A stretch of 40,507 bases of DNA from an uncultured Flavobacteriales bacterium (GTDB taxonomy: Bacteria > Bacteroidota > Bacteroidia > Flavobacteriales_G > Salibacteraceae): positions 1-40,507 of the forward strand of contig CAJIZE010000004.1 of NCBI GenBank assembly GCA_905181855.1. Direction: 5' to 3'. Under the pieces are notes generated by a model. It had not been told where the DNA came from. It saw nothing but the letters and a program-made list of their open reading frames with translations, and did no database searches. The position numbers and the translations under genes are program-made. Numbering within the stretch: the stretch's first letter is position 1; each line of letters begins with the position of its first letter. This document shows positions 16,070-25,433 of the stretch, piece by piece.

Positions 16070-17185
16070 ATGAAGTTATTCAATATATTAACTTTTGGTG
16101 CCGCTGCAATTATACTTGCAAGTTGCTCATCTGAAGTAGAAAAAACTGGTAGTACAAATTTAAAAGGACAATTAAAAAACTACAAAGGCGGCGTTTTTGT
16201 GCTCAATTATTTGGGCATGAATAAACTTGATGTGATTGATACCATTGATGTAGATGAAGATGGAAACTTTGACCATAAGACAGACATTAATGAACTTGCA
16301 TTTTATAGAGTGTCATTAGGTCCTCAGAATTTCTTTAACGTAATTATTGATAAAAGCGACAATCTAACCATTGATGCAAACGCTAATAATTTAGGTTCAG
16401 ATTATATTGTTACCGGTTCTAATGAAAACGATAGGCTAAATATACTTAACCAAAATTTAGGAAAACTATACGGAAGTGCTGACTCATTGAGAGGAGTTTT
16501 ACAAAATGCTCAGGCTTCAGGTAATGCAGTTTTATTCAGTTCTATATCCCAACAACAAAATTTATTAATGAATGAAATTGGGTTGTTTTTAAAATCATTT
16601 ATTGATGCGGGTCCTTCTTCTCTATCCTCTTTAGCTGCATTACAAAGCCTTGACCCGGATAAAGATGTTGAATATTTCAAAAAGGTAGAGCAAGGCTTAT
16701 CTTCAAAGATCCCGAATTCACCTTATTACCTTGATTTAAAAAATAAGGTTGCGCAATTCAGTAGACTTGCTATCGGTTCAACTGCACCAGATATTGAGCT
16801 AAACGATCCTAATGGAAATCCTATTAAATTATCCTCATTAAAAGGCAAAGTAGTACTGATTGATTTTTGGGCATCATGGTGCAAACCTTGCCGAATGGAA
16901 AACCCAAATGTTGTTAGAATGTACGGTGAATACAAATCCAAAGGATTTGAAATATTCGGCGTTTCTTTAGACAAAACGAAGGATGCATGGGTAAATGCAA
17001 TTGCTCAAGATCAATTAACTTGGGTTCATGTTAGCGACCTTAAATTTTGGAGCTCAGCTGCTGCTAAACTTTACAATATTAGTTCTATTCCTAAAACATT
17101 TTTAATTGATGCCGAAGGAAATATTATTGGAAAAAATCTACGAGGCCCAAGTTTAGAAGCTAAACTTGCCGAAGTATTGGGCTAA
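16070..17185 (+). CDS. TlpA-like thioredoxin-fold lipoprotein with DUF4369-type N-terminus
   Basis: A 371-residue lipoprotein. The signal ends IILASC with lipidation expected at Cys19. Residues about 30-115 (LKGQLKNYKGGVFVLNY..., DEDGNFDHKTDI) resemble the DUF4369 beta-sandwich that often precedes Bacteroidota thioredoxins, and a helical linker follows. Residues about 236-371 form a TlpA/ResA thioredoxin fold with active site WCKPC (270-274) and the cis-Pro region SIPKTFLID. Probable role: thiol-disulfide reductase at the periplasmic face. It ends the lpxK-gatB operon, 2 bases after gatB, and converges on the large T9SS gene with a 16-base gap. Confidence 0.92.
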   Translation: MKLFNILTFGAAAIILASCSSEVEKTGSTNLKGQLKNYKGGVFVLNYLGMNKLDVIDTIDVDEDGNFDHKTDINELAFYRVSLGPQNFFNVIIDKSDNLTIDANANNLGSDYIVTGSNENDRLNILNQNLGKLYGSADSLRGVLQNAQASGNAVLFSSISQQQNLLMNEIGLFLKSFIDAGPSSLSSLAALQSLDPDKDVEYFKKVEQGLSSKIPNSPYYLDLKNKVAQFSRLAIGSTAPDIELNDPNGNPIKLSSLKGKVVLIDFWASWCKPCRMENPNVVRMYGEYKSKGFEIFGVSLDKTKDAWVNAIAQDQLTWVHVSDLKFWSSAAAKLYNISSIPKTFLIDAEGNIIGKNLRGPSLEAKLAEVLG

Positions 17186-17201
17186 AACCTAACTCAGATT
17201 T

Positions 17202-20200
17202 CTATTTTGTTTTGATGATGCGAAAGCTCTCCAATTGATTGTCCTGTTCAATACGTAAAAAATACATTCCAGAAGAAACTTCAGACAAATCAAATTTCAT
17301 TGCAGACTCAAAGGAAATAACATTTTTCTCAAATATTAACTGACCCTTTATATCTAACAATTTGAGGTTTACGTCGCTCTTTGACTGTTTTGTTTTTATG
17401 TACAAAAAGTTAGATACGGGTGTAGGAAACACTTCAAAACTATTGTTTAAGTGTTGCTCATTAATACTCGTAACACAAACTTTCACAATCAAATTTGAAT
17501 TTACTGAATCACTACAGCCATTTGAGGCCTGATAAACATATTTAATACCATAAACGCCAGTACCTATTGATGTTGGATCAAAACTACCATTAACAACGTT
17601 ATACCCCTTATATGTTCCTCCAGTGGGCGTTCCTTCAGTAAATGTATATAATGCACCATCTTGGCAAGCAGAGTCAGCAATTGTGAATGATACCGCTGGA
17701 GATTGATTAATTTCGAAATTCACCACATTTGAGCCTATACATCCATTCAGACCTAGTACAGAAAACTTACTGCTGTATGTTCCTACACCAATTATATTTG
17801 GGTTAAAAATTGCGGTATCCTTTATAGTATCCCAAGAATTCATCCATATACCTGTTCCTAAGCTGGCTATTCCAACTTTAAGATTCTCGTTTGAGCAATA
17901 ATCACCAGGGTTAAGAACTGTGGCTACGGGCGTATCTTTAATTATAATATTACCTGTTACCGTTTTGGTGTTGGAACCGTTTGCATTTGATGCTTTTAAC
18001 GAAACATTATAGACACCTGAAGCATTGTATACAACATAAGGGTTTTGAGCTGTCGAATCATCAGCTACTCCGCCATAAAAAGACCAATTCCAGCTGGTTG
18101 GTGCGTTTATAGAATTATCATAAAAGTAAATGGTATCACCTGCACAGCCAACTGTTGTTGATGATGAAAAATTCGCTAAAGGTGGAGATGCACCCGCAGG
18201 AATACAAAACTGACCGCTATCAACTGATAAGAACTGACCTCCACTTACCAAAACTTTAGAACCCTCAACTATAGCGTAAGAGCCGTTACCAAATCCACAG
18301 CAGATACCATCTCCTGCAGAATCAAATATTTTAAATTTATAACATCCCGTTCGCAGGCATTCTGTAAAACTTAAATTTTGACCACCTGACACATCGGTAT
18401 ATGGACCTCCCGAAACAATTACTTCTTGTCCATCCAAAATTTGCCAAGTAGTTTCTGATCCATAATTATCTGTATTAATATTTACCGAAATTTGATTTAC
18501 TCCGATTTCAACAAGGTTAGAAATCGTTTTAGTATCGCTACCTTGACTATTTGAAACTGTAAGGCTTATACTAAAAGGCCCTGACCCATTAAACACAACA
18601 TATGGTAAACTCACATTGGTTGTATCTCCAATTCCACCGCCGAAATCCCAAGAAAATTGGGTAGGAGAGCCAGAACTTAGGTCAGTAAAATAAACGGTAT
18701 CCCCACTACATATGCTTTTTTGCGAATACGAGAAATTTGCAACAGGAGTTGCGCCTAATGTAAACCCAGAACTTGAAAATACTCCTCGCCCAAATGTAGC
18801 TGCAATAACTTCATTATCTGATGTTCTATATTGTAACATATCCACCCGTACGTTTGCTAAACCACTATTCGATGGCGTCCAAGTCGGCGAAGCCGCATTA
18901 AAATCAACCGAACCCCAAACTCCAACTTCAGTGGCTAAAAGCACTTCTTTATTATCAAGCGGATTAAACAATGCCCAACGAACTGGCATATCAGGTAAAT
19001 TACCTTCTTTATTGATCCAAGTACTACCACCATTGCTGGTATACCATACGGATACTACTCCATAGTTCATATAAGTAGCTATCAATTCATTTTCTGAAGT
19101 ACCCACTTGAATACATGAAACTGTACCTGATGGTAAGTTTGAGCCTGTTATATTAATTGTAGTTGGACTTGTAGAAGAATTTGCTCCAGTAACTTTAAAT
19201 ATTTCGCCGGTTTCAGTTCCTATAAACAGGGTTGTTGACGATGTTGTGTGAGGTGAAACTTTAATAGCTTTTGCCATATCAGAAACACCGCTTAAATTGA
19301 TGGTAGATGATGCGAAGGATCCTGAAACATTTAATACTCTGTAAAGCGTACCGTTGTCTTTTGTTGTATACAACACATGTTTATTGTCATCATAATCGGC
19401 AGTATTAATAAAAAAGCCTGTATTATCATCAGACAACAATGTGCCAAAGCTAGACCCAGCATTATTAGATAAATAATAGTTGTTGTAAACATAACTTGTT
19501 ACCATATTATTTGGTAATACTTGATCTATAAAACAGAATGCTCCATCACCACCCGTTGCTTCGGTGGTAGAGTTTAATCCAGCTGAACCAAACATTTGGG
19601 TTCCGTTGTCTTGCGCTCCTGCCAAAAACACGTTACTTCCAGCGGTAGGATGAATTGCGCAAGCATAAAACTGTGTAACATTGTAGTTGTTATTTCTCTC
19701 TGTAATTACTGAGCTTGTTGCGGCTGATGATAAACTATTAGTGTAAAAAACACCTCCGTCACAACCAAAAACTAACTCATTTCCGCTTCCTGGCTTAAAA
19801 GTAATTTCGTGCTGATCTGCATGGACATAGCTGTAAGGCTTGCTTCCCATTCCAGGATTGTTTGACCATTTTGAAATTTGGCTCCAACTAGTTCCTCCAT
19901 TACTTGACATATGTAAGTTAATCGCACCAGCAATTACATTGTTTTTATCAGTTGGACTTACTTCCAATATTAAATCATACCAAGCTTGACCTCTTGAAAA
20001 ATCTGAAGATGAAATACCATTATCATCATCATCAGGCTCACTCATTGATGACCATACAGAGCCTTTATTTGCGGTTCTAATAATTGTTTCCACTTCGCTA
20101 TTATCCTCTACCATAGCGTATACATAGTTCATGTCAGAAGCAGCACAAGCTACTTCAACTCTGCCATCGCCATTAGAAACAGAAGTTGAATTTGATATAG

Positions 20201-21170
20201 TCCAGTTTACTCCATCGTCTGAATACAAAACTCGTCCTCCACCTCTATCCGTTAATGCATATGGTGATGCTTTTGAGCCAATCCAAATTCTGTTATCAGC
20301 TGCTAATTCAACATCTGAAGCAACAAAATTGGTTGTCTCATTAGGGATATTTACAAGGACTTGCGCCCAGGTAGAACCACCATTTGATGACTGCTGTAAA
20401 CCTGCTTGAGCAGCCCCATGATATGTTCCTTTATAATAATAAGCATCAACAGCAGCGTACACTACAGATGCTCCACCTTCATTTCTTATTGCAATATCAT
20501 TGATATAATAAAACGATGTTGTTGTGGATAATTTAGTAAATGAAGCTCCACCATTAGTAGTTTTCCAGATACCCGAACCTCTTGAGGCTCTAGCATAAGG
20601 CTCACCTGTACCTACATAAAATATTTGCGAATTGTTTGGATCAACTGCCATGCACGATACCGAAATATTATCCCAAAAATCATTTACTTTTTGCCACGAT
20701 GAAGAACTGCTAGTAATGTCATTGTTATACCAAAGTCCTCCTCCTACAGCACCAGCCCAAACCTTTTTACCAGTTACATCATTTGGGTCCCAAAGCAACG
20801 TTCGTGTTCTGCCTCCTACATTATTTGGTCCTCTTTCAACCCAAGCATTTGAAGAACCTATACCTGGCAAAGCTGGTGACAAGGTTAATTTTTGGTTTAC
20901 AAATTGGTAAATACTCTCTAAACGAGTAGGTTCAGGTTTACCCGTTTGTGGGTCCATTGTGTGCAAAAAATCTTGTTCAAATGCTTTGTCAGGTGGCAAT
21001 CCAAATTCGTTGATCTCTGATTCATTTCTGTTCAGATAGAATTCATGACTTGTCAAGGTTTCTTTAAACTCATCCCTATCAGTCGATTTACCGTTTTCAG
21101 TTTCATAAAAAAAAGAAACTATAACGGAAACAATTACTAAAAATGGAATTGCGTATTTTCGAGAATTCAT
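17202..21170 (-). CDS. Large T9SS-secreted BNR/VPS10-like beta-propeller protein with PKD domains
   Basis: A 1322-residue protein with an N-terminal hydrophobic signal segment (about 6-22). Residues about 100-800 hold sortilin/BNR-like propeller blades with repeated S-x-N-G-G-x-x-W/F motifs (TTNGGASF, SSNGGSTW, SSNGGTSW, TSNGGSTW). A PKD domain lies at about 813-890 (SWDFGGGIGDTTN). A second beta-domain with a GDGICCGFGNGSY motif is near 953, and another PKD domain is at about 993-1080. The C-terminus (about 1243-1322, EVFPTPVSNFLYIKT ... GMYFLRI) is a T9SS type A sorting domain. It is probably secreted or surface attached; a binding or adhesive role is likely but catalysis cannot be excluded. 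It is transcribed alone and divergent from a lipoprotein gene 15 bases away. Confidence 0.9.
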   Translation of the reverse strand: MNSRKYAIPFLVIVSVIVSFFYETENGKSTDRDEFKETLTSHEFYLNRNESEINEFGLPPDKAFEQDFLHTMDPQTGKPEPTRLESIYQFVNQKLTLSPALPGIGSSNAWVERGPNNVGGRTRTLLWDPNDVTGKKVWAGAVGGGLWYNNDITSSSSSWQKVNDFWDNISVSCMAVDPNNSQIFYVGTGEPYARASRGSGIWKTTNGGASFTKLSTTTSFYYINDIAIRNEGGASVVYAAVDAYYYKGTYHGAAQAGLQQSSNGGSTWAQVLVNIPNETTNFVASDVELAADNRIWIGSKASPYALTDRGGGRVLYSDDGVNWTISNSTSVSNGDGRVEVACAASDMNYVYAMVEDNSEVETIIRTANKGSVWSSMSEPDDDDNGISSSDFSRGQAWYDLILEVSPTDKNNVIAGAINLHMSSNGGTSWSQISKWSNNPGMGSKPYSYVHADQHEITFKPGSGNELVFGCDGGVFYTNSLSSAATSSVITERNNNYNVTQFYACAIHPTAGSNVFLAGAQDNGTQMFGSAGLNSTTEATGGDGAFCFIDQVLPNNMVTSYVYNNYYLSNNAGSSFGTLLSDDNTGFFINTADYDDNKHVLYTTKDNGTLYRVLNVSGSFASSTINLSGVSDMAKAIKVSPHTTSSTTLFIGTETGEIFKVTGANSSTSPTTINITGSNLPSGTVSCIQVGTSENELIATYMNYGVVSVWYTSNGGSTWINKEGNLPDMPVRWALFNPLDNKEVLLATEVGVWGSVDFNAASPTWTPSNSGLANVRVDMLQYRTSDNEVIAATFGRGVFSSSGFTLGATPVANFSYSQKSICSGDTVYFTDLSSGSPTQFSWDFGGGIGDTTNVSLPYVVFNGSGPFSISLTVSNSQGSDTKTISNLVEIGVNQISVNINTDNYGSETTWQILDGQEVIVSGGPYTDVSGGQNLSFTECLRTGCYKFKIFDSAGDGICCGFGNGSYAIVEGSKVLVSGGQFLSVDSGQFCIPAGASPPLANFSSSTTVGCAGDTIYFYDNSINAPTSWNWSFYGGVADDSTAQNPYVVYNASGVYNVSLKASNANGSNTKTVTGNIIIKDTPVATVLNPGDYCSNENLKVGIASLGTGIWMNSWDTIKDTAIFNPNIIGVGTYSSKFSVLGLNGCIGSNVVNFEINQSPAVSFTIADSACQDGALYTFTEGTPTGGTYKGYNVVNGSFDPTSIGTGVYGIKYVYQASNGCSDSVNSNLIVKVCVTSINEQHLNNSFEVFPTPVSNFLYIKTKQSKSDVNLKLLDIKGQLIFEKNVISFESAMKFDLSEVSSGMYFLRIEQDNQLESFRIIKTK

Positions 21171-21175
21171 ATTTC

Positions 21176-21183
21176 TAAAAGTA
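21176..21183 (-). promoter_or_regulatory. Putative -7 element for the T9SS propeller gene
   Basis: TACTTTTA on the minus strand matches TAnnTTTG at 7 of 8 positions and ends 5 bases before the ATG at 21170. It lies wholly in the 15-base gap to the divergent gene. Confidence 0.35.
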
Positions 21184-21185
21184 AA

Positions 21186-21725
21186 ATGATGTTAATCAAA
21201 AGTATAGAAAAATTAGCTCTGATAGGACTATTTATAACAAGTCTATTCTTAGTTGGATGTCCTGATAATTCACTAGAACGTATGAATGCAATAAAAATTA
21301 CCGATTCTGTAAAACAGTCATATGCCGGTGGCGCAGGAGGCTATGGTAGCAGAGGTACTATTTATCAAGTGCAGGTGCAATTCGACCTATCAGACACCGT
21401 TTTTATTGATAGCGTTTGGATAGGTGACAACTTTGTTCAACATGACCTAAAAAACAAAGAAGGTGCGCTAAAATATTTAACATTAAAAGGAGATGCATCA
21501 ATCATTGCAAATATCGTAAGAACAGTTAAAAACAACAATCCGCCTCCACCTCCTCCAGCTCCAGGAGGATTTCCTATTGAAGAACCAAAGAAAGAGGAAA
21601 GCCATAAAACACCAACACCTCCAAAATATGAAGGTGCTGCGTTTGTTAAATATCGATTAAAAGGAAATTCAGAATCCTTTATTGTGACTGAATTCAAAAC
21701 CGGAAAAAAGATTCAGACTCAGTAA
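21186..21725 (+). CDS. Proline-rich lipoprotein of unknown function
   Basis: The product is 179 residues and no family is recognised. The signal peptide ends FLVGC (Cys at about 25), a lipobox. The mature part has a Gly-rich patch (AGGAGGYGSRG), a beta-rich section (YQVQVQFDLSDTVFIDSVWIGD) and a proline-rich linker (about 117-150: PPPPPPAPGG then EEPKKEE), then a short C-terminal segment (AAFVKYRLKGNSESFIV). ATG codons at 21186 and 21189 are both possible starts. The promoter would have to lie in the opposite gene's coding sequence. The stop directly abuts the metK stop on the other strand. Confidence 0.75.
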   Translation: MMLIKSIEKLALIGLFITSLFLVGCPDNSLERMNAIKITDSVKQSYAGGAGGYGSRGTIYQVQVQFDLSDTVFIDSVWIGDNFVQHDLKNKEGALKYLTLKGDASIIANIVRTVKNNNPPPPPPAPGGFPIEEPKKEESHKTPTPPKYEGAAFVKYRLKGNSESFIVTEFKTGKKIQTQ

Positions 21726-23015
21726 TTAAATACCGAAAATTGCTTTAAGGGCATCCACTTTATCTGTTTTTTCCCAAGTAAACAATTCTACTTCCATAGT
21801 TTTACTTGTTCCGCTACCATCAACAAAAGTTTTGGTGACAATTTCATTTTTACGCCCCATATGACCATAAGCAGCTGTTTCAGAGTACATTGGATTCCTC
21901 AACTTTAGTGTTGTTTCTATTCCATAAGGAGTAAGATCAAATACTTCACGAACCAATTCAGCTATTTCTCCATCGTTTTTATCAACCTTCGAAGTACCGT
22001 AGGTATCAACATAAACCCCCATTGGCTCAACAACTCCAATTGCATAAGCAACTTGAACTAAAACTTCGTCGCAAATGCCTGCTGCAACCATGTTTTTCGC
22101 AATATATCTTGTAGCATATGCTGCAGACCGATCAACCTTAGATGGATCTTTTCCTGAAAAAGCCCCTCCACCATGAGCGCCTTTGCCACCATAAGTGTCA
22201 ACTATAATTTTACGACCAGTTAATCCTGTATCGCCATGTGGACCGCCAATCACAAATTTACCCGTTGGGTTTACATGGTATTCTATACCATCACTAAACA
22301 AATCATTAATGTGACCGGGTAAAATTGCTTGAACTCGAGGAATTAAAATTGTTTTTACATCGTGTTTAATTTGGGCCAACATTTCATCTTCAGCCATTTT
22401 TCGAGCTTCATTAGAATCTGAATTTGGAACAACAAAATCGTCGTGCTGGGTAGATACAACTATTGCAGTAATATTTAAAGGCACATTGCTATCACTATAT
22501 TGAATAGTAACTTGAGCTTTAGCATCAGGCCTTAAATATTTCATTTCATTTCCCTCTCTGCGCAAATCAGCTAAATGCTGAAGTAGTTTATGAGATAAAT
22601 CTAAAGCAAGAGGCATGTAATTGCCCGTTTCTTTAGTGGCATAACCGAACATCATACCTTGATCGCCAGCCCCCTGTAATTTTGGGTCAAGTTTATCAAC
22701 GCCCTGATTAATATCAGGCGATTGCTCATGAATTGCAGATAATACTCCACAAGAATTTGCCTCGAACATATACTCTGATTTAGTATACCCAATTTTCCTT
22801 ATAACATCTCTTGCAATTGTTTGAACATCAAGATATGTGGTTGACTTTACCTCACCAGCCAAAATCACCTGACCTGTTGTTACAAGAGTTTCGCATGCTA
22901 CTTTCGACATTGGGTCGAAAGCTAAAAAGTGATCAACAAGTGCATCTGAAATTTGATCTGAAACTTTATCAGGATGCCCTTCTGACACAGACTCTGATGT
23001 AAAATAATATGGCAT
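21726..23015 (-). CDS. metK: S-adenosylmethionine synthetase
   Basis: A 429-residue enzyme that makes SAM from methionine and ATP. It shows [18 protein letters not shown] (11-28, ATP-binding His and Asp), [12 protein letters not shown] (about 116-127), [17 protein letters not shown] and the phosphate loop [16 protein letters not shown] with [15 protein letters not shown]. The length is slightly above the usual 380-400, as in other Bacteroidota. It lies 33 bases downstream of gldA but appears to have its own -7 element. Functionally it pairs with ahcY at 38.5 kb, which removes the SAH formed by methyltransferases. Confidence 0.98.
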   Translation of the reverse strand: MPYYFTSESVSEGHPDKVSDQISDALVDHFLAFDPMSKVACETLVTTGQVILAGEVKSTTYLDVQTIARDVIRKIGYTKSEYMFEANSCGVLSAIHEQSPDINQGVDKLDPKLQGAGDQGMMFGYATKETGNYMPLALDLSHKLLQHLADLRREGNEMKYLRPDAKAQVTIQYSDSNVPLNITAIVVSTQHDDFVVPNSDSNEARKMAEDEMLAQIKHDVKTILIPRVQAILPGHINDLFSDGIEYHVNPTGKFVIGGPHGDTGLTGRKIIVDTYGGKGAHGGGAFSGKDPSKVDRSAAYATRYIAKNMVAAGICDEVLVQVAYAIGVVEPMGVYVDTYGTSKVDKNDGEIAELVREVFDLTPYGIETTLKLRNPMYSETAAYGHMGRKNEIVTKTFVDGSGTSKTMEVELFTWEKTDKVDALKAIFGI

Positions 23016-23035
23016 ATTTTAATTTTTTAAGCTTA

Positions 23036-23043
23036 CAAAAATA
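23036..23043 (-). promoter_or_regulatory. Putative -7 element for metK
   Basis: TATTTTTG on the minus strand is a full match to TAnnTTTG in the 33-base gap between gldA and metK, 20 bases before the metK ATG. It suggests metK can be transcribed independently of gldA. Confidence 0.45.
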
Positions 23044-23048
23044 ATGTT

Positions 23049-23957
23049 CTATTTTGAAGTAAGTGATTTAAACACCTCTTCAAGTTTTGTTTCTTCTTCA
23101 GTCAACGAAATAATATTCCATTTTTGGCTAACTGAATGTTTAAATATGTTTTCACGGATGTCACTTTTATCATCTGACAAAAGCAACCATTTGTTGGTTC
23201 CTCTTGAATTAACTTTACCGACTTTTTCGATTTCTAAAAGCTGCTCTTCGGTAACATCTTCCCTGAATTCAACCAGAATTCCTTTGTTGGCATCAAGGCT
23301 ATGTTTAATTACGTCTACTTGCTCATCAGCAACAATATCACCTCGATTTATAATAATTACTCTGCTACAAATGGCTTCAATTTCTTGCATTATATGAGAA
23401 CTCATTAATACCGTTTTTTCCTTCCCAACTCGTTTTATTAAATTCCTGATTTCAACCAATTGATTTGGATCTAAGCCTGATGTTGGCTCATCCAAAATCA
23501 ATACTTTAGGATTGTGAATTAATGCCTGAGCAAGACCTACACGCTGCTTGTATCCTTTCGACAACTCCCCTATTCTTTTGTGCTCTTCAAGGTTCAGACC
23601 GACATCATGAATAATTTCAATAACCCTTTCCTTTTTATTTTTCAGTTTATGAACACCAGCAATAAACATCAAGTATTCTTTAACATACATATCGTAGTAA
23701 AGAGGGTTGCTTTCAGGTAAGTAACCTACCAATGATTTTACTTTCAAAGCATCCTCCTGTACATTAAAACCACAAACCGAAACATTACCTTCAGTTTGCT
23801 CAAGGTAGCAAGTAATAATTTTCATCATGGTTGATTTCCCAGCACCGTTTGGACCCAAAAAACCAACAATTTCGCCTTCTTTAACCGAAAATGAAACATT
23901 ATTAAGCGCAGCTTGTGAACCGTACTTTTTGACTACTTTATTTACTTCAATTGACAT
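23049..23957 (-). CDS. gldA: Gliding-motility-type ABC transporter ATP-binding protein GldA
   Basis: A 302-residue ABC ATPase with Walker A GPNGAGKST (35-43), the signature LSKGYKQRVGLAQAL (LSGGQ-like), Walker B VLILDEP and the D-loop SGLD, followed by a C-terminal extension (about 215-302) typical of GldA. In Flavobacterium johnsoniae, GldA works with GldF and GldG in an exporter needed for gliding. The latter two are not in this window, and Bacteroidota without gliding also carry GldA-like genes. The assignment over other ABC-2-type ATPases rests on overall similarity (ALNNVSFSVKEGEIVGFLGP, PESNPLYYDMYVKEYL). Divergent from rsgA. Confidence 0.85.
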   Translation of the reverse strand: MSIEVNKVVKKYGSQAALNNVSFSVKEGEIVGFLGPNGAGKSTMMKIITCYLEQTEGNVSVCGFNVQEDALKVKSLVGYLPESNPLYYDMYVKEYLMFIAGVHKLKNKKERVIEIIHDVGLNLEEHKRIGELSKGYKQRVGLAQALIHNPKVLILDEPTSGLDPNQLVEIRNLIKRVGKEKTVLMSSHIMQEIEAICSRVIIINRGDIVADEQVDVIKHSLDANKGILVEFREDVTEEQLLEIEKVGKVNSRGTNKWLLLSDDKSDIRENIFKHSVSQKWNIISLTEEETKLEEVFKSLTSK

Positions 23958-24007
23958 TTAAATTGGATAGGATGGCGAAAATAACAAATAAACAAGGTTT
24001 GTGTTCT

Positions 24008-24035
24008 CTTGATTTAATACATCGCATTACTTTTA
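24008..24035 (+). promoter_or_regulatory. Putative promoter of the rsgA operon
   Basis: CTTG (24008-24011) and, after 16 bases, TACTTTTA (24028-24035, 7 of 8 matches to TAnnTTTG). The -7 element ends exactly 7 bases before the rsgA ATG at 24043, the same spacing as at lpxK and radC. Confidence 0.48.
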
Positions 24036-24042
24036 CTGCCAG

Positions 24043-24984
24043 ATGTTAGTAAAAGGTACAGTTTATAAATCGACAGGTAGTTGGTACTCATTTAAGGGTG
24101 AGGATGGTGCTTTTTACAATTGTAGAATTAAAGGGAAATTTAGAACCAAAGGCATAAAAGCTACTAATCCCGTGGCAGTTGGCGATTTCATAACCACTAC
24201 TGGCCAATCAGAAGAAGACCTTACAATAACTGAAATTGAGCCTCGTAAAAATTATATAATTCGTAAATCAACTAATTTATCAAAACAGCACCATATTATT
24301 TCTGCTAATATTGATCAGGTTGTAATGATTGCAACAGTTGACTTTCCTTACACTTCACTTGAGTTTATAGACCGGATTTCAATTACAGCTGAAGCCTATG
24401 ATGTTCCATTTGTACTAATATTAAACAAGGCTGATCTATTTGAAGGTGAACATCGAAACCAACTTGAGTTTTATATGAACATCTACGAATCAATTGGTAT
24501 TCAAGTCTATATTTCTTCCTCAAAAAACAGTGAAGCTATTTCCGATTTGATTCAAGTTTTCAAAAACAAAAAGTCTTTGGTTACTGGTCATTCTGGTGTT
24601 GGGAAATCTACATTAGTCAACACCATTGATCCTAAATTAAATTTAAAGACATCAGCCGTTTCTGACCATTGGAAAACTGGCAAACACACCACCACTTTTG
24701 CCGAGATGTTCGATCTTTCTTTTGGTGGGCAAATCATAGATACTCCTGGTTTGCGCGCCTTTGGGTTAATTGAATTCGAAAAAGAAAATTTATCGCATTA
24801 CTTTAAAGAAATGCAACCCTATTTAAACAAATGTAAATTTCATAATTGCACCCACCTTCATGAACCTGGTTGCCAATTAATTCAAGCTGTAAAAGCAGAT
24901 TTGATTCCACCCTCGAGGTACAAAACGTATTGCAACATTATGTTGGATGATAATAGCGTGCATAGAGAAAATATTCATCAATGA
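24043..24984 (+). CDS. rsgA: Ribosome small-subunit-dependent GTPase A
   Basis: A 313-residue circularly permuted GTPase that checks late 30S maturation. An OB-fold comes first (about 1-70). The G motifs then appear in permuted order: NKAD (128-131, G4), the P-loop GHSGVGKST (182-190, G1), and DTPG (233-236, G3). The C-terminal zinc module has Cys264, Cys269, His271 and Cys277. All key residues are present. It leads a plus-strand operon and its stop overlaps the dtd start by 4 bases (ATGA). Divergent from gldA. Confidence 0.97.
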   Translation: MLVKGTVYKSTGSWYSFKGEDGAFYNCRIKGKFRTKGIKATNPVAVGDFITTTGQSEEDLTITEIEPRKNYIIRKSTNLSKQHHIISANIDQVVMIATVDFPYTSLEFIDRISITAEAYDVPFVLILNKADLFEGEHRNQLEFYMNIYESIGIQVYISSSKNSEAISDLIQVFKNKKSLVTGHSGVGKSTLVNTIDPKLNLKTSAVSDHWKTGKHTTTFAEMFDLSFGGQIIDTPGLRAFGLIEFEKENLSHYFKEMQPYLNKCKFHNCTHLHEPGCQLIQAVKADLIPPSRYKTYCNIMLDDNSVHRENIHQ

Positions 24985-25433
24985 GAGCCCTAATACAAAG
25001 AGTAAGTTCTGCATCGGTTGAAATAAAAATGAAGCAAACTGCTGCCATTAATCACGGACTACTTGTGTTAATAGGAATTGAAACTTTAGATACAGATGAG
25101 GATGTAAAATGGTTAAGCCAAAAATTATCAGGATTGAGAATTTTTTCTGATCAAGACCAAAACATGAATCTGAATATTAAAGATGTAGATGGAGAGGTGT
25201 TATTGGTAAGTCAATTTACGTTGCATGCAAAAACAAAAAAAGGGAATAGACCCTCTTTTATTAAAGCAGCAAGACCTGAGCAGGCTATTCCGCTTTATAA
25301 CCTTTTTATAAAACAGCTTGATTCTTTGATTAATAAAAAAACCAAAACAAGTCTATTTGGAGCAATGATGAACGTAAGTTTAGTAAATGATGGGCCTGTT
25401 ACAATTATGATTGACTCAAAAAATAGAGAATGA
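24981..25433 (+). CDS. dtd: D-aminoacyl-tRNA deacylase
   Basis: A 150-residue enzyme that removes D-amino acids mischarged on tRNA, and also acts on Gly-tRNA(Ala). The N-terminus MRALIQRVSSASVEI is canonical. The active-site SQFTL motif (about 78-82) and the cross-subunit Gly-cisPro motif NDGPVT (about 137-142) are both intact. It overlaps rsgA by 4 bases upstream and the VanX-like gene by 4 bases downstream, so translation is probably coupled. Confidence 0.97.
   Translation: MRALIQRVSSASVEIKMKQTAAINHGLLVLIGIETLDTDEDVKWLSQKLSGLRIFSDQDQNMNLNIKDVDGEVLLVSQFTLHAKTKKGNRPSFIKAARPEQAIPLYNLFIKQLDSLINKKTKTSLFGAMMNVSLVNDGPVTIMIDSKNRE

Noticed and set aside
18712-20910. Several plus-strand open frames opposite the large T9SS gene
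   Set aside because: They are antisense to a continuous 1322-codon gene with clear domains and lack recognisable products.
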